The position numbers and the translations under genes are program-made. From Polyangiaceae bacterium (lineage in GTDB: Bacteria > Myxococcota_A > Polyangia > Polyangiales > Polyangiaceae): a stretch of DNA of 64,000 nt. The notes below the pieces were generated by a model that did not search any database, was not told the origin of the DNA, and worked only from the letters and a program-made list of their open reading frames with translations. This document shows, piece after piece, positions 17,417 through 24,821 of this stretch (position 1 is its first letter; every line of letters starts with the position of its first letter). The stretch lies in the NCBI GenBank assembly GCA_009781005.1, contig WQYX01000001.1, positions 1 through 64,000 of the forward strand, read 5' to 3'.

Positions 17417-18324
17417 CAGATGTCCCGCCTTGAAACGACGAGCGAGCCGCCCGCGACACACGCCGCCGAAAAACCGAACGAGATGACGAGGCCGAGCAGC
17501 ATTTCGCTCAGTACCGGAGAGAGCACGAGGCGGTCGTGGAAGTTCGGAAAGATGTACATTGCAGCATTTGGTGGAGGCAGCGCAACGGCGTCCGATCCGG
17601 CGTGCTCCGCATTGATGGCTTGGAGAGCTGCGAGGTGCGGCCCCCAACCGGAGATGTAGATGATCCACCAAGTGAAGAACATGCCGCCCGTGAGCAAGAG
17701 CGCGAGGATGGGCCAGCGGAAGAGCGAGCTGATGAACACGGAAACGCCGCACCACATGCCGATGATGGGCACGGACGCGAGCCAGAATCGAAAGCCCCAT
17801 CCGATGGTTTCGCCGAACGTTGCCTCGCCGCGCGCGACGACGACGATCCAGATGAGCGCGTGCATGGCGAGCGCGACGATCGAACACGTTGCCCACAGAC
17901 CGAAAAACTTGCCGGCCACGTAGCTCCAGCGCCGTGTGCGCAGCGCCCAGTAGCGGATGCTTTTGTGTTGAAGATCTCCCGCGATGTTGTCGAAGCCAAG
18001 AATCAGAACGATGGCGGGCACGAACCAGAGCGACACCGCGAAAACTACGGTGAGCAAGAGGGGTGCGTTGGCGACGTGCTCTCCGGTCTTCGCGTTCGTG
18101 AACCACACGGCTAAAAGTTGCCGTTTCATTTCGAGGAGCATCTCGGGCGAAAGCCCCTTCTCCGCCATCTGCTGCTTGCGAACGCTGTCGGATTGCGCGA
18201 GCAGGTGCGCGAACAAGCCCCCGCCAAGAACCGTCAAGATGAGCAACAAGATGCCTTTGACGGACCGAAAGCTTCTGCGAAGCTCGCGGAGAACCAAGAT
18301 CCAGATCTCGCGAAGTGGGTTCAC
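17416..18324 (-). CDS. ABC-2 type permease
   Basis: A 302-residue membrane protein with about six hydrophobic helices and a large loop after the first (residues about 45-85). The middle region with AGDLQHKSIRYWALRTRRWSYVAGK is typical of ABC-2 permeases (the conserved charged loop after a TM pair). It starts MNPLREIWILVLRELR, the usual cytoplasmic amphipathic helix. It forms an exporter with the downstream ATPase. Confidence 0.9.
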   Translation of the reverse strand: MNPLREIWILVLRELRRSFRSVKGILLLILTVLGGGLFAHLLAQSDSVRKQQMAEKGLSPEMLLEMKRQLLAVWFTNAKTGEHVANAPLLLTVVFAVSLWFVPAIVLILGFDNIAGDLQHKSIRYWALRTRRWSYVAGKFFGLWATCSIVALAMHALIWIVVVARGEATFGETIGWGFRFWLASVPIIGMWCGVSVFISSLFRWPILALLLTGGMFFTWWIIYISGWGPHLAALQAINAEHAGSDAVALPPPNAAMYIFPNFHDRLVLSPVLSEMLLGLVISFGFSAACVAGGSLVVSRRDI

Positions 18325-18464
18325 GCGCGCACCCTAGACGACGACGCGACCGTGGCGCAAACTCGCGGTGGCCAGCCAAGTATTCTGGCTCAACCATCTA
18401 AACCATGGCATTTTCGCGCGTTTCTACGCTTCACCTCGGATGTGTCTCCACGCCGCGATCGAAA

Positions 18465-18479
18465 GATCTCGACGAGATC
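18465..18479. promoter_or_regulatory. Palindrome upstream of SRP RNA
   Basis: A 15-bp near-perfect palindrome, GATCTCGACGAGATC, lies about 45 bases before the 5' end of the SRP RNA stem. It could be an operator or simply part of a leader hairpin. No convincing -35/-10 pair was identified in the 200 bases between the permease start and the RNA. Confidence 0.25.
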
Positions 18480-18522
18480 GAGGAAACGACGTAAACGTAC
18501 CTCCAGCAGCCATACCGAATAT

Positions 18523-18600
18523 GGCCCTGTCGACTCGGAAACGTGAACCCCGCCAGGCCGGAAACGGAGCAACGGTAGCGCGGAAGGGTGTGACAGGGCC
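18523..18600 (+). ncRNA. ffs: Signal recognition particle RNA, small bacterial type (4.5S)
   Basis: The SRP core is recognisable: the strand GAACCCCGCCAGG, the tetraloop region CCGGAAACGGAGC, and the return strand AACGGTAGCG. The ends pair perfectly over nine bases (GGCCCTGTC at 18523-18531 with GACAGGGCC at 18592-18600). A T-rich tail (TTCCTAATTTTGTTTTTT) follows, acting as the terminator with the basal stem. The RNA binds Ffh and targets membrane proteins. Exact 5' and 3' ends may lie a few bases outside the stem. Confidence 0.88.
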
Positions 18601-18618
18601 TTCCTAATTTTGTTTTTT

Positions 18619-19020
18619 GCGGATCGGCGTTGTCGTTGAACGAAACCTTGTGGCACTTGCCCGTTCTTTCCGGTAGTCAAAGAAGACAGGGTCCCGTGCC
18701 CGTTCGCGCGGCATCCGAAGGTTTCTACCGGCTTTTCGCCGGGTCCGTTTGACTAACCAACATGGCCGGGATCCCTTCGCTGGATTTCCCGGTCTGCGCC
18801 CGAGGGCGTGTGCGCTAGTCGCTTGTCGTCGAAATGAAGACCGAGTCTCGTACCATCGCCACCGCTGCCGCTATATTTTTGGCGCGTCCGAATACATGGG
18901 CACGCCCCCAGCTTGAGGACAAGTGGGATACGCGCGGTGTGGGTAGGAGACCGCGATTTTTCTCGGATCGACTCCGCGTGCGCGGTGCGTTCTCGGGCGG
19001 GAAAGAGATTCCCGTCCACC
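18619..19020 (+). other. Structured non-coding leader before RNase E/G
   Basis: No convincing gene is present. The region holds a closed structure at 18674-18755: TAGTCAAA pairs with TTTGACTA, enclosing a hairpin with a UUCG tetraloop (GTGCC...GGCAT, 18696-18714) and a second hairpin (CCGGC-TTTTC-GCCGG, 18728-18742). A third hairpin follows at about 18764-18795 (GCCGGGA...TCCCGGT). Close to the start codon, CGGGAA-AGAGA-TTCCCG can form a small stem over the ribosome site. It may be an unassigned small RNA, the RNase E/G 5' UTR, or both. Confidence 0.4.
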
Positions 19021-21447
19021 ATGGCCAAAAATATCCTCGTTATAAGCTGTGACATTCGTGAGACGCGCGCGGCGCTGATCGAAAACGGAATTATCGCCGA
19101 GCTTCACATTGAACGGCAAGGGCGGCAATCAAGCACCGTCGGCAACGTTTATCTCGGCAAAGTCACTCGCGTGCTGCCCGGCCTTCAGGCGGCGTTCATT
19201 GATATCGGACAAGAGCGCGCCGCATTCCTCCATGTCGAAGACCTCATTCGCCCCGATGACTTCGACGAATACCTCGCGGGCGGGCGCAAGCTCGCGCGCA
19301 GCGAGGAAGGCTTGGTCGACATCGACGAAAGTGACGTCGATAGCGGCGAGCAACCGACTGTTTCGAGTGAAGCCGAAACGAGTCCTGCCGAACCATTGCG
19401 CGGGCGCAGGCGCGATAGTGAAGCTTCTGCCGGCAAGGTCGATCTCGAAGAGACGGTCGCGTACCCGAATTGGCCGCTGCCGCCGTCGCGTTCGTTCGGG
19501 CCCCCTAATGTCGAGAGTAACGGCGCGTCAATGACCGATGCGCTCGCTATCGCGCGGAAGGATGGCGAGCGTGAAGAAGGGCATGAGTCCGCGGACGTGC
19601 TCGCGCCGACCGCCCCTGCTGCATCGGCGTCCGACCGCGCTCCGGCTGCGGAGGTTCATGATTCCTTTTCGCCGCCAGTTGCCCCGGCTGCTCCTTCGTC
19701 GAGTGACGAGATCCTTGCTCGCGGGTTGCGAGATGAATCGGAACCATCGCCGGATTCCGTGCCGGAGCTCGATGAGCACGCGGACGACGAAATCCTCGCG
19801 GGTGGTGCTGGTGACGATCACGATGAGTCCTTCCCCGCGAACGTCACGAGTGAAGTTCGTCTCGACCATATGCAGCCGGATGCGCCGCTCGGAGATGCTT
19901 CGGCCAAGACGATGGAGACCGACGACGACGTGGAAGTGGAAGATGACGACGACGATTTGCTCGACGACGACGATCTTCCTGGATTTACGGTCTCCGAACC
20001 AGGTGAACCAATTCCGCGCGCTCCTGCGCCGGCGCGCACCATGGATCGCAACGGCGATCGCGGGAGCGGGGGCGATCGAGGTGGGCGCCGTCGTCGTGGT
20101 CGAGGCCGGCGCGGAGCCGAACGCGTGCGCGGCGCCGACGCGCGCGGCGGTCGCGGCGGCGAGCGTCGCGGCGGCGGCAGCGGTGATCGGGGCGGTCGTG
20201 CGGCTCAACAACAGAGCATGCCCGGGCGCATCTCGAAGTCCACGCCGATTCGCGAGGTCGTTCGCGAGGGCCAGGAGATCATCGTCCAAGTCACCAAGGA
20301 TCCGATCGGCACGAAGGGCGCGCGCTGCTCGAGCCACATCTCGCTGCCGGGTCGCTACGTCGTGTACCTGCCAACGGTCGATCACATCGGGATCTCCAAG
20401 CGCATCGGCAATGACAAGGAGCGCGCGCGCCTGCGTGAAGCCATTGAGGCAATGAAGCCGCCGTCCGGCGGGCTCATCGTGCGCACGGTCGCCGAAGGAC
20501 TCACGAAGAAGGGCCTCAAGCAGGACGTCGGTTATCTCGTTCGCCTCTGGGGCGAGATCGCGAAGAAGCGCGAAGGCAAGAAGGCGCCCGAGGTGCTTTC
20601 GTCGGAGCTCGATCTCGTGCTCAAGGTCGCGCGCGATCTGTTCACCGACGAGGTGCACGAAGTCGTCATCGACGACAGGCAGCAGTACGAACGTCTCTGC
20701 CGCTTCGTTGAGATGTTCGCGCCCGACCGCGTGAAGGACGTGAAGCTTTACGACGAAGAGGAGCCCATCTTCGACGAGTACGGGATCGAGGACGAGATTG
20801 GCCGCGCGCTCTCACGCAAAGTCCCTCTGCCATCGGGTGGCTACCTCATTATCGATCAGGCTGAGGCGCTCACGGCGATCGACGTCAACACCGGTCGGTT
20901 CGTTGGCAAAGGCTCGAAAGACATGGAGGAGACAATCCTCAAGACGAACCTCGAAGCCGTAAGCGAGATTGCCTACCAGTTGCGCTTCCGCAATATCGGT
21001 GGCCTCATCATCCTCGACCTCATCGACATGGAGAGCCACAAAAACCGCGAGAAGGTGCGTCGTACGCTCGAGGACTTGCTCCAGAAAGACAAGGCGAAAA
21101 CCACGCTGAACCGCATCTCGGAACTCGGGCTCATCGAGATGACGCGCAAACGCACGCGCGAGAGCCTCGGCCGACTCATGCACGAGCCCTGCTTCTACTG
21201 CGACGGGACCGGCCAGCTTCAATCCAAGGAAACGATCGCGTACGAGATATTGCGCGAGATCCGCCGAAAGCGCGATGGCCTTCCTGGGTATTCCGTCGTC
21301 GTCAACGCGCACCCCGCGGTGGCTGACGTCCTCAATGGCGAAGAGAAGGAAGCCGTTGCCGAGGCCGAAAACCGCTTTATGCGCAAGATTCTGGTGGTTC
21401 CCCGGAAGGAGTACCACCTCGAGCAGTTCGATTTGCAGGGCAAGTAA
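19021..21447 (+). CDS. rng: Ribonuclease E/G with large insert in the S1 domain
   Basis: An 808-residue endoribonuclease of the RNase E/G family, which cleaves single-stranded A/U-rich RNA in mRNA decay and rRNA processing. Residues 1-75 are the N-terminal half of the S1 domain (VGNVYLGKVTRVLPGLQAAF). Residues about 76-408 are a low-complexity insert, first Glu/Asp/Ser/Pro-rich with an acidic run near residue 310, then Arg/Gly-rich (GGRRRRGRGRRG). The S1 domain resumes at about 410 (REVVREGQEIIVQV). Catalytic metal ligands are D621 in AIDVNTGR and D666 in ILDLIDM; the zinc-link cysteines are in CFYC at 724-727. ATG 19021 gives the family start MAKNILVISC. Confidence 0.95.
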   Translation: MAKNILVISCDIRETRAALIENGIIAELHIERQGRQSSTVGNVYLGKVTRVLPGLQAAFIDIGQERAAFLHVEDLIRPDDFDEYLAGGRKLARSEEGLVDIDESDVDSGEQPTVSSEAETSPAEPLRGRRRDSEASAGKVDLEETVAYPNWPLPPSRSFGPPNVESNGASMTDALAIARKDGEREEGHESADVLAPTAPAASASDRAPAAEVHDSFSPPVAPAAPSSSDEILARGLRDESEPSPDSVPELDEHADDEILAGGAGDDHDESFPANVTSEVRLDHMQPDAPLGDASAKTMETDDDVEVEDDDDDLLDDDDLPGFTVSEPGEPIPRAPAPARTMDRNGDRGSGGDRGGRRRRGRGRRGAERVRGADARGGRGGERRGGGSGDRGGRAAQQQSMPGRISKSTPIREVVREGQEIIVQVTKDPIGTKGARCSSHISLPGRYVVYLPTVDHIGISKRIGNDKERARLREAIEAMKPPSGGLIVRTVAEGLTKKGLKQDVGYLVRLWGEIAKKREGKKAPEVLSSELDLVLKVARDLFTDEVHEVVIDDRQQYERLCRFVEMFAPDRVKDVKLYDEEEPIFDEYGIEDEIGRALSRKVPLPSGGYLIIDQAEALTAIDVNTGRFVGKGSKDMEETILKTNLEAVSEIAYQLRFRNIGGLIILDLIDMESHKNREKVRRTLEDLLQKDKAKTTLNRISELGLIEMTRKRTRESLGRLMHEPCFYCDGTGQLQSKETIAYEILREIRRKRDGLPGYSVVVNAHPAVADVLNGEEKEAVAEAENRFMRKILVVPRKEYHLEQFDLQGK

Positions 21448-21452
21448 GGGTC

Positions 21453-21767
21453 ATGAGCAGCGACGGTGACAAGCGTGCGGACGAGCGCGTCACAATCAAC
21501 AAAGAGTTCGAGTCTTTCGACGCGTTCATTCAGGAGTACGTGACGAACATCTCGCGAACGGGTGTGTTTATACGAGCGCAGAATCCCCTGTCCGTGGGCA
21601 CACGCGTGAACCTAAGATTCACTGTCATCATGGATGACATCGAGACCATTGAGGGGATTGGCGAGGTCGTCCGTCTCGAAAAAGATGGGATGGGTGTCGT
21701 CTTCCGTGAGCTTTCTACCTACTCGAAAGATCTCATCGATAAGCTGCTCACCGGCCGACCTCGCTAA
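21453..21767 (+). CDS. PilZ domain protein
   Basis: A 104-residue single-domain PilZ protein. Both cyclic-di-GMP contacts are present in recognisable form: the RxxxR motif as RADER near residue 8 and the (D/N)xSxxG motif as NISRTG. Myxobacterial PilZ proteins of this size often have unknown targets. It begins five bases after the RNase E/G stop, so the two are likely co-transcribed, which would put a second-messenger receptor in an RNA-decay operon. A family B element follows five bases after its stop. Confidence 0.88.
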   Translation: MSSDGDKRADERVTINKEFESFDAFIQEYVTNISRTGVFIRAQNPLSVGTRVNLRFTVIMDDIETIEGIGEVVRLEKDGMGVVFRELSTYSKDLIDKLLTGRPR

Positions 21768-21772
21768 GAGGG

Positions 21773-21946
21773 TGTTCGACAGCCTGCTGCGCGAAATCGA
21801 TTCGGCTTCGCCTGCGCCTTCGGCGCTGTCGGCCCGCCTGCGGCGGGACCTCAGGTGGGCGCTGCGGTGCCTGCGCACGTACGAAAAGTACGCTTACGAG
21901 GGCTCCTCGCGCTCCGCCCTAGCCTCGATTCGCTCGCGACGGCTGG
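21773..21946. repeat. Family B element, long copy
   Basis: About 174 bp, inverted relative to the copy at 10384-10523. It begins TTCGACAGCCTGCTGCGCG and ends GCTCGCGACGGCTGG. The middle contains a palindromic tip CGTACGAAAAGTACG and extra GC-rich arms not present in the HemX copy. It lies between the PilZ gene and the DUF4398 lipoprotein gene. Confidence 0.85.
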
Positions 21947-22088
21947 TAAACATGCTCTAAGCTGCAACTCGAGGGATCTCGGCGGCGAAGAATTATGGTA
22001 ACGTAGGCGCCTTCCTGGGTGTCGGTGCATCCTGTTCCCACAGGCGCAACGCGCCTCAGGCGGCTCCCCCACCAGATGAGGACGACCC

Positions 22089-22448
22089 ATGATGAAACTG
22101 CCTCTTCTCCTCGGCGCTAGCGTGCTGGCCGTCATGGTTGCTGCATGCGGCGGTAGCATTCCTCCCCCAAACGAGCGCCTGACGAGCGCGGAGGCCGCGG
22201 CGCGCGGTGCACGTGAGCTTGGCGCAGATCGCGACCCAAGAGCTGCGCTGCATCTGAAGTACGCGAGGGATCAGATCGATCACGCGAAGACGCTCATGGC
22301 AAGTGGCGATAACGTGAATGCCGATCGCGTGCTCCAGCGCGCGAACGCCGATGCCGAACTCTCGGTCATGTTGGCGAAAGAGGTGTCTGCAAAGGCCGAT
22401 GCCGATAAGGCACAAGATCGCGTGAAATCGTTGAAGGGCGGGAGGTGA
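22089..22448 (+). CDS. DUF4398-type lipoprotein
   Basis: A 119-residue lipoprotein with signal sequence and lipobox (VMVAACGGS). The mature part is a helical hairpin of the DUF4398 type (LGADRDPRAALHLKYARDQIDHAKTL). It starts at the first of two adjacent ATGs, eight bases after GAGGA. Its TGA lies inside the ribosome site of the next gene, which carries a related N-terminal domain; the pair probably works together at the outer membrane or periplasm. Confidence 0.82.
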   Translation: MMKLPLLLGASVLAVMVAACGGSIPPPNERLTSAEAAARGARELGADRDPRAALHLKYARDQIDHAKTLMASGDNVNADRVLQRANADAELSVMLAKEVSAKADADKAQDRVKSLKGGR

Positions 22449-22453
22449 TGGAT

Positions 22454-23287
22454 ATGCGAACAATTCATATTGCCTCATTCGTCGTCGTGATGGTGGGCTG
22501 CGGCTCCACGCTTCCACCCAGGGAGCTCGTCGACGCGCGCAAGGCGTACCAAACCGCGGCAAGTGGGCCGGCTGCGCAGCAAAGTCCATCCGCACTCGAC
22601 GACGCCAAGAAGGCGCTCGATAACGCGGAGCGTTCGTTCAACGAAGATGGCGATGCTCCGCAGACCAAGGACTATGCGTACGTTGCCGTCCGCAAATCGG
22701 AACTCGCCGAAGCCACTGCGCGTTTGGCGCTCGCCCAAAAAGATCGCACTGCGGCCGAACGCGAGGCGCAAAATCTCCAGGTCGATCAGCTTCGCAAGGC
22801 GCAGACGGACCTTGCAAGCACGAGAGACCAGCTCGCTCGTGAGAAGGCCGCGCGTGAGGACGCCGAGAGGAAGGCGGCGCAGGCCATGGCGGATCTTCAG
22901 AGGATTGCCGCCGTGAAGCAGGAGTCGCGCGGCATGGTCATCACGCTGTCCGGCTCGGTGCTCTTTGCATCGAACGAATCAACGTTGCTCCCGAGCGCCA
23001 CGCTCAAGCTAAACGACGTTGGCGACGCTCTTATCAAAGGCAATCCCGACGCGAATATCACGATCGAAGGACATACCGATTCACAGGGTCAGCGCCAATA
23101 CAACATGGATCTCAGCCTAAAGCGAGCAGACGCCGTAAAGGTGCAACTCGTCGCGCACGGCGTTGCGGCTGACCGTATCAAGACGGTGGGTATCGGACCG
23201 GACCGCCCGGTTGCCGACAACAAGACGGCCGAAGGGCGCGCGAACAACCGGCGCGTCGAGATTATTGTCGAACCGTCGAAAAAGTAG
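22454..23287 (+). CDS. OmpA-family lipoprotein with DUF4398-like N-terminus
   Basis: A 277-residue lipoprotein. Signal and lipobox VMVGCGS are followed by a DUF4398-like helical region (residues about 20-80), a long charged coiled coil (about 85-155), and a C-terminal OmpA peptidoglycan-binding domain (about 165-275). That domain contains ITIEGHTDSQG and the family end NNRRVEIIVEP. ATG 22454 is preferred since GGAGG ends eight bases before it. It probably tethers the outer membrane to peptidoglycan. A strong terminator follows. Confidence 0.92.
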   Translation: MRTIHIASFVVVMVGCGSTLPPRELVDARKAYQTAASGPAAQQSPSALDDAKKALDNAERSFNEDGDAPQTKDYAYVAVRKSELAEATARLALAQKDRTAAEREAQNLQVDQLRKAQTDLASTRDQLAREKAAREDAERKAAQAMADLQRIAAVKQESRGMVITLSGSVLFASNESTLLPSATLKLNDVGDALIKGNPDANITIEGHTDSQGQRQYNMDLSLKRADAVKVQLVAHGVAADRIKTVGIGPDRPVADNKTAEGRANNRRVEIIVEPSKK

Positions 23288-23309
23288 TTCCCTAGAACAT
23301 TTCAAAAAG

Positions 23310-23355
23310 AAAAGGGTCATTTGCGTCAAGATGCAAATGACCCTTTTGTATTGTT
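23310..23355. terminator. Bidirectional rho-independent terminator
   Basis: A perfect 15-bp stem (23310-23324 with 23333-23347) and 8-base loop. It is followed by TTTTGTATTGTTTT on the plus strand and, read the other way, by TTTTCTTTTTGAAA. It sits between the convergent OmpA-like and SGNH genes and can serve both. Confidence 0.95.
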
Positions 23356-23395
23356 TTGGAGGGCCGGGGAGGACACCGGCCGTTTCATAGCCTCG

Positions 23396-24688
23396 TCATT
23401 GCCATCCGAGCTTGCCGGCAATTTGATCTGCCATGTAGACGGCGATGCGTTCGTGGTATTCGTCGTCACCGTGTCCATCGCAGGCCGTGAGCTCGTCGTC
23501 GGTGGATGGGGTGGGGTCGACGAAGTAGACTTTGGCATCGCCCGCGGCGTTGCGCTCGTCCACCACGGTGTGAAGGCCCGTCTCGACGTTGGTGCGCCGG
23601 CCGTAACCGGGCGGATAGGCGTCGGTGAGCACGGCGTACGCCATGAGGAAGATGCTCGTCTGCGGGTACTGGGTGCGGATGGTATCCGTCAGCTCGCGCA
23701 CCTTTTCGGTAAACCCGTCGAGTGGTGCAGGCCCCGGGTCGCAATTCGGCGTCGACGAAGTGCATCCTTGGCCAATGTTGTAGTCATTGCCGCCAAGTGA
23801 CACGATCACGGCATCCGGTACGTACGAATTCAAATCGAAGGAGGAGGTCCAATCGACAGGATTCGACCGCGGATAAAGAACGCTTATGATCTCGAGATCG
23901 GGCCGCCAGATATTGTAATAAAAGCCTTTGCCACTGAAGACCGTGGCATTCGATTCGGCCTGGAGCTTCTGCGCGAGACGCTCGCCCCAAGCCTGACGGT
24001 AGTTTGCATTGTGCGCCGACCAGTCCGGACCCGGCAGGCACGTGCCGGTCACGGATCCCATGTAGCCGAATCCCGATACGTCCGAGTCGCCGACGATTTC
24101 GATTCTCCGCTTGAGATGCAAGGGCGGCGGCAGAAGCGTGCCGCCTGCGAAATCGAATCCGAGGAATTGCGTCGTACCGTTTTGTCCCTCGCTCCGCCGG
24201 TAGATTTCCACCTTGTGCGTGCCCGGGGAAAGATTCGACGCAAGCGTGTACGTGTTGTCACCTGCGATCAGGATGAGCGGGCTCTCGATGTCGTTCCACT
24301 GATCGTCGATCGCAACGTCGTATTCGCTCGGGCCTGAATCCAGCACAGTCTCGTTCATGCGAACGGAGATGCTTGGCGCATCTTGGACGTTGGCAAGGAT
24401 GTGGATGCCTGGCCAGCCCATCACGGGGCCTGCGGGATCGCGATCGTCAACGCGTCCGATGATCTGTACGGCGGGTGGGCCCGCATCCTCCGGCGGCTCT
24501 GACGGTGCGGCGTCCCCTCCGCCATCTGTGCCACTCCCAGCGTCGGTTGGTGTGGAGGGATCGCTTGGAGCGGTCGGTTGCTCGGGCAAAGGAGCGGTGG
24601 TCGAGCCATCGTTCGTCCCTCCACCTTGACATCCAGAGACGAGCGCGAGAACAAAAACTGCCGAAGCGGCGCGGGCAATAGAGATCAT
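23396..24688 (-). CDS. SGNH/GDSL esterase lipoprotein, CE2-like
   Basis: A 430-residue secreted lipoprotein. Signal MISIARAASAVFVLALVSGC has the lipobox cysteine at residue 20, followed by a Pro/Thr/Gly-rich linker. An N-terminal beta-sandwich (residues about 75-185) precedes a C-terminal SGNH hydrolase domain. The nucleophile is in EIVGDSDVSGFG, the Asn block in SLGGNDYN, and the final catalytic pair in DDEYHERIA. The two-domain layout resembles carbohydrate esterase family 2 acetyl esterases. ATG 24688 is chosen for the signal peptide; GAGGAG lies 12 bases upstream. Confidence 0.85.
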   Translation of the reverse strand: MISIARAASAVFVLALVSGCQGGGTNDGSTTAPLPEQPTAPSDPSTPTDAGSGTDGGGDAAPSEPPEDAGPPAVQIIGRVDDRDPAGPVMGWPGIHILANVQDAPSISVRMNETVLDSGPSEYDVAIDDQWNDIESPLILIAGDNTYTLASNLSPGTHKVEIYRRSEGQNGTTQFLGFDFAGGTLLPPPLHLKRRIEIVGDSDVSGFGYMGSVTGTCLPGPDWSAHNANYRQAWGERLAQKLQAESNATVFSGKGFYYNIWRPDLEIISVLYPRSNPVDWTSSFDLNSYVPDAVIVSLGGNDYNIGQGCTSSTPNCDPGPAPLDGFTEKVRELTDTIRTQYPQTSIFLMAYAVLTDAYPPGYGRRTNVETGLHTVVDERNAAGDAKVYFVDPTPSTDDELTACDGHGDDEYHERIAVYMADQIAGKLGWQ

Positions 24689-24821
24689 AAAAAATATCGA
24701 CTCCTCGGACGCGAGCGTAAGTCCACCATCGAGCCTCGCAATGCGACGACGGAATCGACGAGCTGTGTGAAGCACGTGTGTTTCGCGTCACGCTTCGGCT
24801 CGGACGCAGTAGGGTCGCGCC

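Noticed and set aside
17417-18397. In-frame extension upstream of the ABC ATPase
   Set aside because: It lies across the permease gene in another frame, and ATG 17416 gives the standard TGATG overlap.
18674-18759. tRNA-like structure ending in ACCA
   Set aside because: The acceptor-like helix is good, but there is no T-loop consensus, D-arm or anticodon arm. I keep it as a structured region, not a tRNA.
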